Source of the DNA: Pannonibacter sp. XCT-53
GTDB lineage: Bacteria > Pseudomonadota > Alphaproteobacteria > Rhizobiales > Stappiaceae
Assembly: GCF_009915765.1 (NCBI RefSeq)
Contig: NZ_JAABLQ010000002.1
Coordinates: 124,001-188,000 of the forward strand
Length of the DNA stretch: 64,000 nt
Direction: 5' to 3'
Shown here: positions 1 through 8,324 of the stretch, piece by piece
Numbering within the stretch: the stretch's first letter is position 1
How the letters are laid out: each line of letters opens with the position of its first letter
The notes under the pieces: generated by a model
What the model saw: only the letters and a program-made list of their open reading frames with translations
Databases searched by the model: none
Told to the model about the DNA's origin: nothing
Made by a program: the position numbers and the translations under genes

Positions 1-1188
1 CTGATGGTCGAGCGCATGGTGGCGCGCGGCTATGACCGGGAGTTCGCCGAAAACTGCTTCCGCCAGATCCAGGGCTTCGGCTCCTACGGCTTTCCCGAAA
101 GCCACGCGGCCTCCTTCGCCAAGCTGGTCTATGTCTCGTCCTGGCTGAAGTGCCATCACCCCGCGATCTTTGCCTGCGCCCTGCTCAATTCCCAGCCGAT
201 GGGCTTTTACGCCCCGGCGCAGATCGTGCGCGACGCGCAGGAGCACGGCGTCGAGGTGCGGGCCGTCGATGTCAACGAGAGCTACTGGGACAACACGCTG
301 GAGCGCGGCCGCGACGGCCGGCTCGCCCTGCGTCTCGGCTTCCGCCAGGCGGAGGGCATTCACGAGGCGGAGGCCCGTCGTCTCGTCGCCGCGCGGCAGA
401 ATGGTTTTGCCGTGGTGGAGGACGTGGCGCGGCGGGCCCGGCTCTATGGCCGGCCGATGCGCGCGCTGGCCGATGCCGATGCCTTCGGCTCGATCGGGCT
501 CGACCGGCGCTCGGCCCTGTGGGAGGTCCGCCGCCTGCCGCAGGATGACCCGCTGCCGCTCTTTGCCGCCGTCGATGCGCGCGAGCTGGGCGCGGAAGCC
601 GATGCCGCCTTGCCGCGCATGGCGCTGGGCGAGCAGGTGGCGACCGACTACCAGACCCTGCGCCTGTCGCTGAAGGCGCATCCCATGCTGCTCCTGCGCG
701 AGCGGCTGACGCGGGAGGGGGTCTGCAGCGCGGCCGAGACCTGCCGCCGGGCCGAAGGGCGCTTCACGCGCATGGCCGGGCTCGTGCTGGTGCGCCAGCG
801 CCCGGGCAAGGGCAATGCCATCTTCATCACGCTGGAGGACGAGACCGGCATCGTCAACTGCGTGCTCTGGGCGCGCCGGTTCGAGGCCCTGCGCGGGGCC
901 GTCATGGGCTCACGGCTGATGCTGGTGGAGGGCCGGGTGCAGCGCTCCGCCGAGGGGGTGATCCATCTCATGCTGAGCAATGTCATCGACCGCAGCGCCC
1001 TGCTCGGCGCGCTGTGGACGGCCGAAGCCCCCGGCTCGGAGGTGATCCCGCCGCAGCCGCAGCGGTCGCAGGGGGCAGGCCAGCCGGTCCGTCCCGCTGC
1101 CCACCCGACCTCGACGCTCGCCGTCCCGCCCCGCCACGTCCACCCCCGCGATGTCCGCATCCTGCCGAAAAGCCGGGACTTCCATTAG
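1..1188 (+). CDS. dnaE2: Error-prone DNA polymerase DnaE2 (ImuC), C-terminal part
   Basis: The frame is open from the first base, so this is the 3' part of a longer gene. The visible 395 residues hold the end of the polymerase III alpha-like fingers region (GSYGFPESHAASFAKLVYVS near the start). A helix-hairpin-helix part (LRLGFRQAEGIHEAEARRL) follows, then an OB-fold (about residues 255-335, with GNAIFITLEDETGIVNCVLW). This arrangement and the FPESHAASFA motif are typical of DnaE2, the translesion polymerase of the ImuA-ImuB-DnaE2 mutasome, rather than the replicative DnaE. The family is normally SOS (LexA) controlled. imuA and imuB would lie upstream, outside the window. Confidence 0.93.
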   Translation: MMVERMVARGYDREFAENCFRQIQGFGSYGFPESHAASFAKLVYVSSWLKCHHPAIFACALLNSQPMGFYAPAQIVRDAQEHGVEVRAVDVNESYWDNTLERGRDGRLALRLGFRQAEGIHEAEARRLVAARQNGFAVVEDVARRARLYGRPMRALADADAFGSIGLDRRSALWEVRRLPQDDPLPLFAAVDARELGAEADAALPRMALGEQVATDYQTLRLSLKAHPMLLLRERLTREGVCSAAETCRRAEGRFTRMAGLVLVRQRPGKGNAIFITLEDETGIVNCVLWARRFEALRGAVMGSRLMLVEGRVQRSAEGVIHLMLSNVIDRSALLGALWTAEAPGSEVIPPQPQRSQGAGQPVRPAAHPTSTLAVPPRHVHPRDVRILPKSRDFH

Positions 1189-1212
1189 CGGGGGAGGGAA
1201 GCAGCCGCTCTC

Positions 1213-1245
1213 CATGTTCAACAAAAATAATTTTCGTTGAACATG
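1213..1245. repeat. 33-bp near-perfect palindrome between convergent genes
   Basis: The left arm CATGTTCAAC is followed by an A/T-rich centre and the right arm GTTGAACATG. Pairing runs over 16 positions around base 1229 with one mismatch (1223 against 1235). It lies 24 bp after the dnaE2 stop and just before the stop of the convergent Rid gene. A transcript could fold into a hairpin in either direction, so a bidirectional terminator is plausible. However, the stem is A/T-rich with no separate T tract, and a protein-binding site is an alternative. Confidence 0.75.
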
Positions 1246-1254
1246 CGGCGTTTC

Positions 1255-1644
1255 TCACTCCGCGCTGGCCGCGATGACCTCGACCTCGACGACGAACTCC
1301 TCGCGCGTGAAGCCACCGACGATCATCAGCGTCGAGGCGGGCGGGGGCAGGGCGGTGAACTCGTCCCGGGTCTTCATGTAGCCGGCCATGTGGTCGCGGG
1401 CGGTGACATAGGCGTTGATCCGCACGATGTCGGCCAGCGTCATGCCGGCCGCCTCCAGGATGTGCCGGATGTTGCCGAAACACAGCCGGGTCTGGGCTTC
1501 GACGCCCTCGGGGATCACGTCATCGGGGCCGATGCCGAGCTGTCCGGAGCAGAACACCAGCCTGTGTCCGGCCGGCACCTCCACGGCGTGGCTGTAGCGG
1601 GCAAAGGGCGGTCGGATCGTCGTCGGTGTCACGGCGCGGGTCAT
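1255..1644 (-). CDS. Rid (YjgF/YER057c/UK114) family protein
   Basis: A 129-residue protein of normal Rid length. It shows the family landmarks VFCSGQLGIGPDD, the LCFGNIRHILEAAGMTLADIV helix region and a C-terminal VVEVEVIA strand. The ATG at 1644 has AGGAG six bases upstream; the open frame extends further but without family similarity. Canonical RidA/RutC enamine deaminases carry an Arg before the last strands (R105 in E. coli). My alignment places Thr there (PPPASTLMIVGGF), so imine hydrolysis of the RidA type is doubtful and it belongs to another Rid subgroup. It is divergent from the sigma-54 operon and shares its upstream region, so it may serve the same pathway (inference). Confidence 0.85.
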   Translation of the reverse strand: MTRAVTPTTIRPPFARYSHAVEVPAGHRLVFCSGQLGIGPDDVIPEGVEAQTRLCFGNIRHILEAAGMTLADIVRINAYVTARDHMAGYMKTRDEFTALPPPASTLMIVGGFTREEFVVEVEVIAASAE

Positions 1645-2000
1645 GCTGGCTCCTGTCGGGGTCGAGACGACGGGGCGCAAGGGCGCTTGTCGTCTCGTGC
1701 GGACGGGCCGATGCTTCAGGCCCGGTCCAAGCCTAGAAACCGCTGCTGCACTGCGCAAGACGTGGGCATGCCGAAGTGAGTGGCATGTGACCGGAAATTA
1801 TGCACAGTTGACGCAGGGGCGGTCGGACGTCATCGGCAGATCCCGGCCGGGGCGGCAGGCACGTGACGAAAGGTCAGGCTGGAGCCGGACTGGCACGTCG
1901 CTTGCTAGACATGTTCAGCGTGATTGCCTGAACCGCTCCCAGGGCCTGAGGAGGCACAGCGGCAGAGCTTTGACAAAAGCAAACGGAGGCGGAAGACAAC
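1645..2000. other. 356-bp divergent intergenic region
   Basis: This stretch separates the Rid gene (minus) from the ABC operon (plus). The only clear signal is the sigma-54 promoter at 1890-1906. The part from 1645 to about 1880 contains no convincing gene. I could not find a clean NtrC-type GCAC-N(10)-GTGC dyad in it, though enhancer sites can be degenerate or farther away. Confidence 0.6.
1890..1906 (+). promoter_or_regulatory. Sigma-54 (RpoN) promoter, -24/-12 elements
   Basis: The sequence CTGGCACG, four bases, then TTGCT matches the RpoN consensus (YTGGCACG-N4-TTGCW) at every informative position. The invariant GG (1892-1893) and GC (1904-1905) are 12 bp apart as required. Transcription should start near 1917, giving a leader of about 84 bases before the ATG at 2001. 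Sigma-54 promoters need an enhancer-binding activator; NtrC would be the usual candidate for a nitrogen-compound operon, but that is inference. Confidence 0.88.
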
Positions 2001-3014
2001 ATGCGTATCATGACTTCTCTTGCAGGCCTGGGCGCCAGCCTGGCTTTCACCGCTGGCCTGACCGCCAGTGCCCTTGCTCTTGACGAAGTAAAGTTCGGCA
2101 CGAACTGGCTCGCCCAGGCCGAGCACGGCGGCTACTACCAGGCTGTTGCCGACGGCACTTACGAGAAATATGGCCTCAAGGTCGAGATCGTGCAGGGCGG
2201 GCCGCAGGCGGCCAACCGGGCGCTGCTGCTCGCCGGCAAGATCCAGTTCTACATGGCCGGCAACATGCTGCAGCCGCTCAGCGCGCTGGCGGAAGACATC
2301 CCGGTCGTTGAGGTCGCGGCGATCTTCCAGAAGGACCCGCAGGTCCTCATCGCCCATCCGGACACCGGCATCGAGAAGTTCGAGGATCTTGCCAAGCTGC
2401 CGACCATCTTCATGGGGGCTGACGGCTTTTCCTCCTACTTCCAGTGGATGAAGTCCGCCTACCCGGGCTTCCGGGACGAGCAGTACAAGCCCTATGCCTT
2501 CAACCCGGGTCCGTTCCTCGCCGACAAGCAGTCGGCGCAGCAGGGCTACATCACGTCCGAGCCCTTCGCGATCGAGAAGGAAGGCGGGTTCAAGCCGAAG
2601 CTGTTCCTGCTCGCCGACGCGGGCTTCGAGACCTATTCCACGCTGATCGAGGCCCGCAAGGACTTCGTCGAGGCCAACAAGGATCTCACCCAGCGCTTCG
2701 TCGATGCCACCATCGAGGGCTGGTACAACTATCTCTACGGCGACAACAAGGCTGCCAACGAACTGATCAAGAAGGACAATCCGGAAATGACGGATGACCA
2801 GATCGCCTTCTCGATCGCCACGATGAAGTCCTTCGGCCTGGTGGAATCCGGCGAGGCGCTGGAAAAGGGCATCGGCTGCATGACCGATGCCAAGCAGCAG
2901 GCCTTCTATGACGCCATGGTCAAGTCCGGCGTGCTCAAGGCCGGCATCGACGTGAAGCAGGTCTACACGACCGAGTTCGTGTGCAAGGGCGTCGGCATGA
3001 ACCTGAAGAAGTGA
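2001..3014 (+). CDS. ABC transporter substrate-binding protein, NMT1/THI5-SsuA-like
   Basis: A 337-residue periplasmic protein with a Sec signal peptide ending at about ASALA (residue 26). GGAGGCGGAAG precedes the ATG. The mature part begins DEVKFGTNWLAQAEHGGYYQAV, typical of the NMT1/THI5-like binding proteins that capture pyrimidine-like, sulfonate or nitrogenous compounds. It is first in an operon with ATPase, permease, amidohydrolase and oxidase genes. Its ligand is therefore probably the substrate of the amidohydrolase. The ligand cannot be read from the sequence. Confidence 0.9.
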   Translation: MRIMTSLAGLGASLAFTAGLTASALALDEVKFGTNWLAQAEHGGYYQAVADGTYEKYGLKVEIVQGGPQAANRALLLAGKIQFYMAGNMLQPLSALAEDIPVVEVAAIFQKDPQVLIAHPDTGIEKFEDLAKLPTIFMGADGFSSYFQWMKSAYPGFRDEQYKPYAFNPGPFLADKQSAQQGYITSEPFAIEKEGGFKPKLFLLADAGFETYSTLIEARKDFVEANKDLTQRFVDATIEGWYNYLYGDNKAANELIKKDNPEMTDDQIAFSIATMKSFGLVESGEALEKGIGCMTDAKQQAFYDAMVKSGVLKAGIDVKQVYTTEFVCKGVGMNLKK

Positions 3015-3097
3015 GATGATGCGGCTCCGGCGGGGATTCGATCCGCCGGGGCCGCTGCCTGCTCTCTTCTTCTGGTCCAACGGAGCCCGTGCGTCCC

Positions 3098-3934
3098 ATG
3101 TCCGCAGTTCCCGAAGCCTCCCGTCCGGTTGCCGCCGGGCCGGTGACGGCCGTCTCCCGTCCGCTCGTCCGGCTGAGCGGCGTGTCGAAGACCTTCTCCA
3201 ATGGCACCATCGCCCTCAAGGACATGACCCTTGACGTGGGGCAGGGCGAATTCATCAGCCTGCTCGGCCCCTCCGGCTGCGGCAAGTCCACGGCCCTGCG
3301 CATCATCGCCGGTCTGGGCGAGACCTCTTCCGGACGCCTCGACTGGCCCACGTCGGAGCACAATGCCGCCGGTCAGGCCGAGCCCGAAATCAGCTTTGTC
3401 TTCCAGGAGCCGACGCTGATGCCCTGGGCCACCGTGTTCGAGAATGTCTGGCTGCCGCTGCGCCTCAAGGGCGTCTCGCGCAAGGCCGCGGACGAGCCGG
3501 TGATGGAGGCCTTGTCGATGGTCGGTCTCGACCAGTTCCGCGATGCCTATCCGCGCGAGCTGTCGGGCGGCATGAAGATGCGCGTCTCCATCGCCCGCGC
3601 GCTGGTCACCCGGCCGAAGCTGCTCCTGATGGACGAGCCCTTCGCCGCCCTCGACGAGATCACCCGCTTCAAGCTCAACAACGATCTCTTGCGCCTGTGG
3701 GAACGCTTTGGCTGGACCGTCCTGTTCGTCACCCACTCGGTCTACGAGAGCGTCTATCTCTCCAGCCGGATCGTCGTCATGGCGGCGCGTCCGGGCCGGG
3801 TCGTCAGCGACCTGCCGATCGACGCGCCCTATCCCCGCGACGAGGACTTCCGCACCTCGACCGTCTACAACGACTATTGCCGGCAGGCGTCGGCCGCGCT
3901 GCACGCCGCCATGGATGCGAGGGACCATCTATGA
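3098..3934 (+). CDS. ABC transporter ATP-binding protein (SsuB/TauB-like)
   Basis: A 278-residue ATPase with Walker A GPSGCGKST, Q-loop FVFQEPTLMPW, signature LSGGMKMR, Walker B LLLMDEPF and switch His in VTHSVYES. It is the nitrate/sulfonate/taurine-type ATPase that pairs with the NMT1-like binding protein upstream. A GTG at 3089 in the same frame is an alternative start, but the GGAG at 3082 is only three bases from it. ATG 3098 is therefore preferred, though its 12-base spacing is long. Its stop overlaps the permease start (ATGA). Confidence 0.92.
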   Translation: MSAVPEASRPVAAGPVTAVSRPLVRLSGVSKTFSNGTIALKDMTLDVGQGEFISLLGPSGCGKSTALRIIAGLGETSSGRLDWPTSEHNAAGQAEPEISFVFQEPTLMPWATVFENVWLPLRLKGVSRKAADEPVMEALSMVGLDQFRDAYPRELSGGMKMRVSIARALVTRPKLLLMDEPFAALDEITRFKLNNDLLRLWERFGWTVLFVTHSVYESVYLSSRIVVMAARPGRVVSDLPIDAPYPRDEDFRTSTVYNDYCRQASAALHAAMDARDHL

Positions 3935-4827
3935 CCTTGCTCGATCCCGCAAAGGCCACGGCCGCCAAAGTCGCTCCCGCCGGGGTCTCGTCCGGCGCTT
4001 CTGCCGCCGGGGGCGCGCCACTGACCGGGCGGTCCGAGGATCTGGCGGACCGGCTGCTGCGCATCGCCATTCCCGTGGTCATGCTCGGGCTGCTCGTGCT
4101 GCTCTGGGCCTGGTATGTCGCGGCCTATGACGTGCCGCACTACATCCTGCCGAGCCCGGAGCGGGTGGTCCGGTCTCTGGTCACCGACTGGCCGATCCTG
4201 TCGGCGGCGCTCCTGGTGACGCTGAAGATCACCTTTCTGGCGCTGGGCCTTGCGCTCATCGGCGGCGTTGGCCTCGCCATCCTCATGACCCAGTCGCGCT
4301 GGGTCGAGCTGGCCATCTACCCCTATGCCGTGATCCTGCAGGTGACACCGATCGTGGCCATCGCGCCGCTGATCCTCATCTATGCCCCGACGACGCAGGC
4401 GGCCCTGCTCATCTGCGCCTTCATTGTCGCCTTCTTTCCCGTTCTCTCCAACACAACGCAGGGGCTGAAGTCGACCGACCACAACCTGCTCAACCTGTTC
4501 GAGATGTACGGGGCCAGCCGCTGGCAGACCCTGCGTTATCTCAAGCTCCCGGCCGCCTTGCCCTACTTTCTCGCCGGGCTGAAGATCGCCGGCGGCCTGG
4601 CGCTCATTGCCGCGGTGGTGGCCGAGTTTGCCGCCGGGTCCGCCGGAGCCCAGTCGGGCCTGGCCTACCGGTTGCTGGAATCGCAGTTCCGCCTCAACAT
4701 TCCCCGCCTGTTTGCGGCCCTGCTGCTCTTGTCCCTGACGGGCGTCGTCATCTTCGCGCTGACCAGCGCGGTGTCCCACCTTCTGTTGCGCCGGTGGCAC
4801 GAGAGTGCCATCCGCCGGGAGAACTGA
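3931..4827 (+). CDS. ABC transporter permease (SsuC/TauC-like)
   Basis: A 298-residue inner-membrane protein of the BPD_transp_1 family. A hydrophilic Ala/Gly-rich N-terminus of about 45 residues is followed by about six transmembrane segments. The EAA-loop region is NLFEMYGASRWQTLRYLKLPAALPYFLAGLKIA, which contacts the ATPase. The start overlaps the ATPase stop by four bases, so translation is coupled. It completes the importer with the two upstream genes. Confidence 0.92.
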   Translation: MTLLDPAKATAAKVAPAGVSSGASAAGGAPLTGRSEDLADRLLRIAIPVVMLGLLVLLWAWYVAAYDVPHYILPSPERVVRSLVTDWPILSAALLVTLKITFLALGLALIGGVGLAILMTQSRWVELAIYPYAVILQVTPIVAIAPLILIYAPTTQAALLICAFIVAFFPVLSNTTQGLKSTDHNLLNLFEMYGASRWQTLRYLKLPAALPYFLAGLKIAGGLALIAAVVAEFAAGSAGAQSGLAYRLLESQFRLNIPRLFAALLLLSLTGVVIFALTSAVSHLLLRRWHESAIRREN

Positions 4828-4831
4828 ATCC

Positions 4832-6181
4832 ATGAGCGAGGTCTTCACGGTTCCCATCCGGGGCACGGCCTGCCTGCGCCGGGCCCGCGTGCCGGCTGCC
4901 CTGCTGCCGCCGTCGCTCGCCGGCACCGATCTGTCGGCTCTGGTCCCCGTCGACATCGAGTTCGAGAACGGCACGCTCCTGTCGATCACGCCGGCCGGCA
5001 GCCAGCCCCCGACCTGTGGCGATTACAGTTACGATCTCGATGGCGGGCTGGTGCTGCCCACCCTCGTCGACATGCACACCCATCTCGACAAGGGGCATAT
5101 CAGCCCGCGCCAGCCCAATCCGGATGGCACCTTCATGGGGGCGCTCACTGCCGTCGGTGCGGATCGCGCCGCCAACTGGACGGCGGAGGATGTCCGGGCG
5201 CGGATGGAGTTCTCGCTCCGCTGTGCCTTCGCCCACGGCACCTCGCTGATCCGCACCCATCTCGACAGCATCCCGCCGCAGGAGAGCATCTCCTGGCCGG
5301 TGTTCCAGGAGGTCCGGGCCGACTGGCGCGAGCGGATCGACCTGCAGGCCGCCTGTCTTTTCGGCATCGACCGGCTCGATGCGGATGACGGCTTCCTGAC
5401 CGCCATAGCCGACCGCGTGGCGTCCGCGCAGGGGGTGCTCGGTGCCGTCACCTACATGGTGCCGCGGCTGGACGAGCATCTCGATGCCATGATGAGGGCC
5501 GCCTCGGACCGCGGCCTTGATCTGGACTTCCACGCCGACGAGACCGGGGACAGCACGGCCCGCAGCCTGCGCCACATTGCCGAGGCGGCCATCCGCACCG
5601 GCTTCGAGGGGCGCATTGTCGTCGGTCACTGCTGCTCGCTCGCCCGGCAGGAGCCGGAGGAGATCGACCGCACGCTCGATCTGGTCGCGCGCGCCGGGCT
5701 CGGCATCGTGTCCCTGCCCATGTGCAACATGTATCTGCAGGACCGGCAGGCCGGCCGCACCCCGCGCTGGCGGGGCGTCACGCTGCTGCACGAGATGAAG
5801 GCGCGCGGCATCCCCGTCGCCGTCTCCTCCGACAACACGCGCGATCCGTTCTATGCCTATGGCGATCTCGATCTCGTCGAGGTCTACACCCAGGCCACCC
5901 GCATCCTGCAGCTGGATCATCCGGTCGGCGACTGGATCCGCACCGTCACCACCACGCCGGCCGAGCTGCTCGGCCGGCCGGCGCATGGCCGCCTGCGCGA
6001 GGGGGCGCCGGCCAATCTCGTTGTCTTCCGGGCGCGTGACTGGAGCGAGCTGCTGGCGCGTCCGTCCGGGCCCCGCACCGTTCTCCGTGCCGGCCGGTCC
6101 ATCGACCGGACCCTTCCTGATTACCGCGAGCTGGACGCCCTTCTGGCGGTCCGGCCGAAAGTCCTTGCGGGAGTAGCCTGA
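4832..6181 (+). CDS. Amidohydrolase, cytosine deaminase (CodA)-like
   Basis: A 449-residue metal-dependent hydrolase of the amidohydrolase superfamily. The expected metal ligands are present: H82 and H84 (MHTHLDKGH), H234 (FHADETGDS), H266 (VGHCCSL) and D334 (SSDNTRDPF). The HADE and SDNTRDPF motifs match the CodA subgroup, which deaminates or hydrolyses ring-nitrogen compounds such as cytosine, creatinine or triazines. GGGAGA precedes the ATG. It has no signal peptide, so it acts in the cytoplasm on the imported compound. The substrate is unknown; deamination releasing ammonia would fit the sigma-54 promoter. Confidence 0.88.
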   Translation: MSEVFTVPIRGTACLRRARVPAALLPPSLAGTDLSALVPVDIEFENGTLLSITPAGSQPPTCGDYSYDLDGGLVLPTLVDMHTHLDKGHISPRQPNPDGTFMGALTAVGADRAANWTAEDVRARMEFSLRCAFAHGTSLIRTHLDSIPPQESISWPVFQEVRADWRERIDLQAACLFGIDRLDADDGFLTAIADRVASAQGVLGAVTYMVPRLDEHLDAMMRAASDRGLDLDFHADETGDSTARSLRHIAEAAIRTGFEGRIVVGHCCSLARQEPEEIDRTLDLVARAGLGIVSLPMCNMYLQDRQAGRTPRWRGVTLLHEMKARGIPVAVSSDNTRDPFYAYGDLDLVEVYTQATRILQLDHPVGDWIRTVTTTPAELLGRPAHGRLREGAPANLVVFRARDWSELLARPSGPRTVLRAGRSIDRTLPDYRELDALLAVRPKVLAGVA

Positions 6182-7587
6182 TGAGCGCGATCGAAACCCT
6201 CAAGTCCGAACTGGCCGGCCTTGCCCTCGAGGACAATCCGCAGATCGTCAGGCAGAAGAGCCGCGACTTCTTCTGGTACTCGCCCGTGCTCAAGCAGCAG
6301 CTTGACCATGTCACCGCCGACCTCGTCGTCACGCCCCGCACCGAGGCCGAGGTCATCCGGGTGCTCAGGGCCTGCTACGCGCTCGACATTCCGGTCACCA
6401 CGCGCGGGGCCGGCACGGGCAACTACGGCCAGGCAATGCCCCTGTCGGGGGGTGTCATCCTCAATCTGGCCGACATGAACCGTGTCCTCTCCATCCGGCC
6501 CGGTGTCGTCGTGGCGGAGGCCGGGGCGATCATCTCGAAGATCGACGAGGAAACCCGCGCCCATTCGGGCCAGGAACTGCGCCTGCATCCCTCGACCTAT
6601 CGCACCGCGACCATCGGCGGCTTCATCGCCGGCGGGTCGGGCGGCGTCGGCTCCATTTCCTGGGGCGGCCTGCGCGACCTCGGCAATGTGCTCAGCCTCA
6701 AGGTCGTCACCATGGAGGCCGAGCCGCGCGTCCTGCATCTCAAGGGCGCGGACCTGTCCCGCGTCATGCACGCCTACGGCACCAACGGGGTCATCACCGA
6801 GGTCGAGATGCCGCTGACGGCGGCCTATGACTGGGTCGACGTGCTGGTCGGCTTCGACGACTTCATGGACAGCGTCGTCTATGCCGATGCGCTGGCCAAC
6901 CAGGACGGCATCCTGCTGAAGCAGCTCGCCCCTGTCGTCGCACCGCTGCCGCACGACTATTTCCTGCGCCACCAGAAGTACATCCGCCGCGACCAGTCCG
7001 TGGTGGTGATCATGGTGGCCCCCTTCGCCATGGACGCCTTCGCCACCTTCACCGCCTCGCAGGGCCGGGCCTCGATCCTCTACCGGTCGGACCAGGCCGA
7101 CGAGGCAACGCTGAAGACCCTGCCGCCGGCCTATGAGCTGGCCTGGAACCACACCACCCTGCGCGGCCTGCGCGTCGATCCGACCATTACCTATCTGCAG
7201 GTTCTCTATCCCTATCCGGACCAGGTCGAGAAGGTCCGCCGCATGACCGAGCTGTTCGGCGACGAGGTGCCGGGCCATCTGGAATTCGTGCGCTTTGACG
7301 GCAAGATCACCTGCTTCGGCCTGCCGGTGGTGCGTTACACCACCGAGGCGCGGCTGGACGAGATCATCCGCCTGCACGAGGAGGCGGGCTGTCCGATCTT
7401 CAATCCGCATCGCTACACGCTGGAGGAGGGCGGCATGAAGCAGACCGACGCGCTGCAGCTCGCCTTCAAGCGCGAGGCCGATCCCAAGGGGCTTCTGAAC
7501 CCGGGCAAGATGATCGCCTGGGAAGATCCGGACTATGATTTCAGTTCCAGCAAGGTGTTCCTGTTCTCGGGCCTCACGCCCGCCTGA
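6181..7587 (+). CDS. FAD-linked oxidase (GlcD/D-lactate dehydrogenase-type)
   Basis: A 468-residue flavoprotein with a PCMH-type FAD-binding domain (about 50-230). It has TTRGAGTGNYGQAMPLSGG for the pyrophosphate and GGFIAGGSGGVGSISWGGL further on. The C-terminal part ends LNPGKMIAWEDPD, as in FAD-linked oxidases of the GlcD/VAO superfamily. Its start overlaps the amidohydrolase stop by one base, so it is the last firmly linked gene of the sigma-54 operon. It probably oxidises the hydroxy acid or ring product made by the amidohydrolase (inference). Confidence 0.87.
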   Translation: MSAIETLKSELAGLALEDNPQIVRQKSRDFFWYSPVLKQQLDHVTADLVVTPRTEAEVIRVLRACYALDIPVTTRGAGTGNYGQAMPLSGGVILNLADMNRVLSIRPGVVVAEAGAIISKIDEETRAHSGQELRLHPSTYRTATIGGFIAGGSGGVGSISWGGLRDLGNVLSLKVVTMEAEPRVLHLKGADLSRVMHAYGTNGVITEVEMPLTAAYDWVDVLVGFDDFMDSVVYADALANQDGILLKQLAPVVAPLPHDYFLRHQKYIRRDQSVVVIMVAPFAMDAFATFTASQGRASILYRSDQADEATLKTLPPAYELAWNHTTLRGLRVDPTITYLQVLYPYPDQVEKVRRMTELFGDEVPGHLEFVRFDGKITCFGLPVVRYTTEARLDEIIRLHEEAGCPIFNPHRYTLEEGGMKQTDALQLAFKREADPKGLLNPGKMIAWEDPDYDFSSSKVFLFSGLTPA

Positions 7588-7740
7588 CCCTGGCTCTGGC
7601 CTGAACCCGTGCTCACGCGCTCAGGCCCCTCCACATGTCCTGCTCCGGAAGAGACCGCCCGATGCCACCGCGCCCGGGCCGTCCCTGACGGCTGGGCAAG
7701 GCCCCGGTCCGGGGCAACCTCCTCCTGCCGGTGATGCGCC

Positions 7741-8322
7741 ATGAAGATCCTGCTGCTCTATGCCCATCCCGTCGAGACCAGTTTCGCCGCGGCGCTGCAT
7801 GCAACCGTGCGCGAGACGCTCGAGAAGGCCGGGCACAGTGTCGATGATTGCGATCTCTACGCCGAGGGCTTCGATCCGCGGCTGACGCGCGAGGAGCGGC
7901 TGGCCTATCACGATCTCGACCGCAACCGCGCCACCGTCAGCCCCTATGTGGAGCGGCTGCTGTCGGCCGAGGCGCTGGTCATCGTGCATCCGGTGTGGAA
8001 CTTCGGCTATCCCGCCATTCTCAAGGGCTTCTTCGACCGGGTGTTCCTGCCGGGCGTGTCGTTCCGGCTGCAGGACGGCAAGGTCGTCCCGGCGCTCGCC
8101 AACATCCGCAAGCTGGCCATCGTCACCACCTATGGGGGCTCGCGGCTGCGGGCCTTCCTTGTCGGTGATCCGCCGCGCAAGGTCGGGACCCGCGTGCTCA
8201 GGGCCGTCATCCATCCCCTCGCACGCCTGCGCTATCTGGCGCTCTACGACATGAACCGGGTCAGCGATGCGACCCGTTCCGCCTTTCTCGATAAGGTCCG
8301 CAAGACAATGGAGGTCTTCTGA
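7741..8322 (+). CDS. NAD(P)H oxidoreductase, flavodoxin-like fold (NQO1/MdaB-type), copy 1
   Basis: A 193-residue protein starting ILLLYAHPVETSF, the FMN/FAD phosphate loop of the NQO1-like flavodoxin-fold family. HPVWNFGYPAILKGFFDRVF and IVTTYGG follow, typical of quinone/NADPH reductases. It lies 153 bp after the FAD oxidase and two bases before a homologous gene, so the two are co-transcribed. It might recycle electrons or reduce quinoid products of the upstream pathway. Whether it belongs to the sigma-54 transcript is uncertain. Confidence 0.88.
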   Translation: MKILLLYAHPVETSFAAALHATVRETLEKAGHSVDDCDLYAEGFDPRLTREERLAYHDLDRNRATVSPYVERLLSAEALVIVHPVWNFGYPAILKGFFDRVFLPGVSFRLQDGKVVPALANIRKLAIVTTYGGSRLRAFLVGDPPRKVGTRVLRAVIHPLARLRYLALYDMNRVSDATRSAFLDKVRKTMEVF

Positions 8323-8324
8323 AC

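Noticed and set aside
1213..1245. LexA (SOS) box near dnaE2
   Set aside because: Alphaproteobacterial LexA sites are direct GTTC-N7-GTTC repeats. This is an inverted repeat at the 3' end of the gene.
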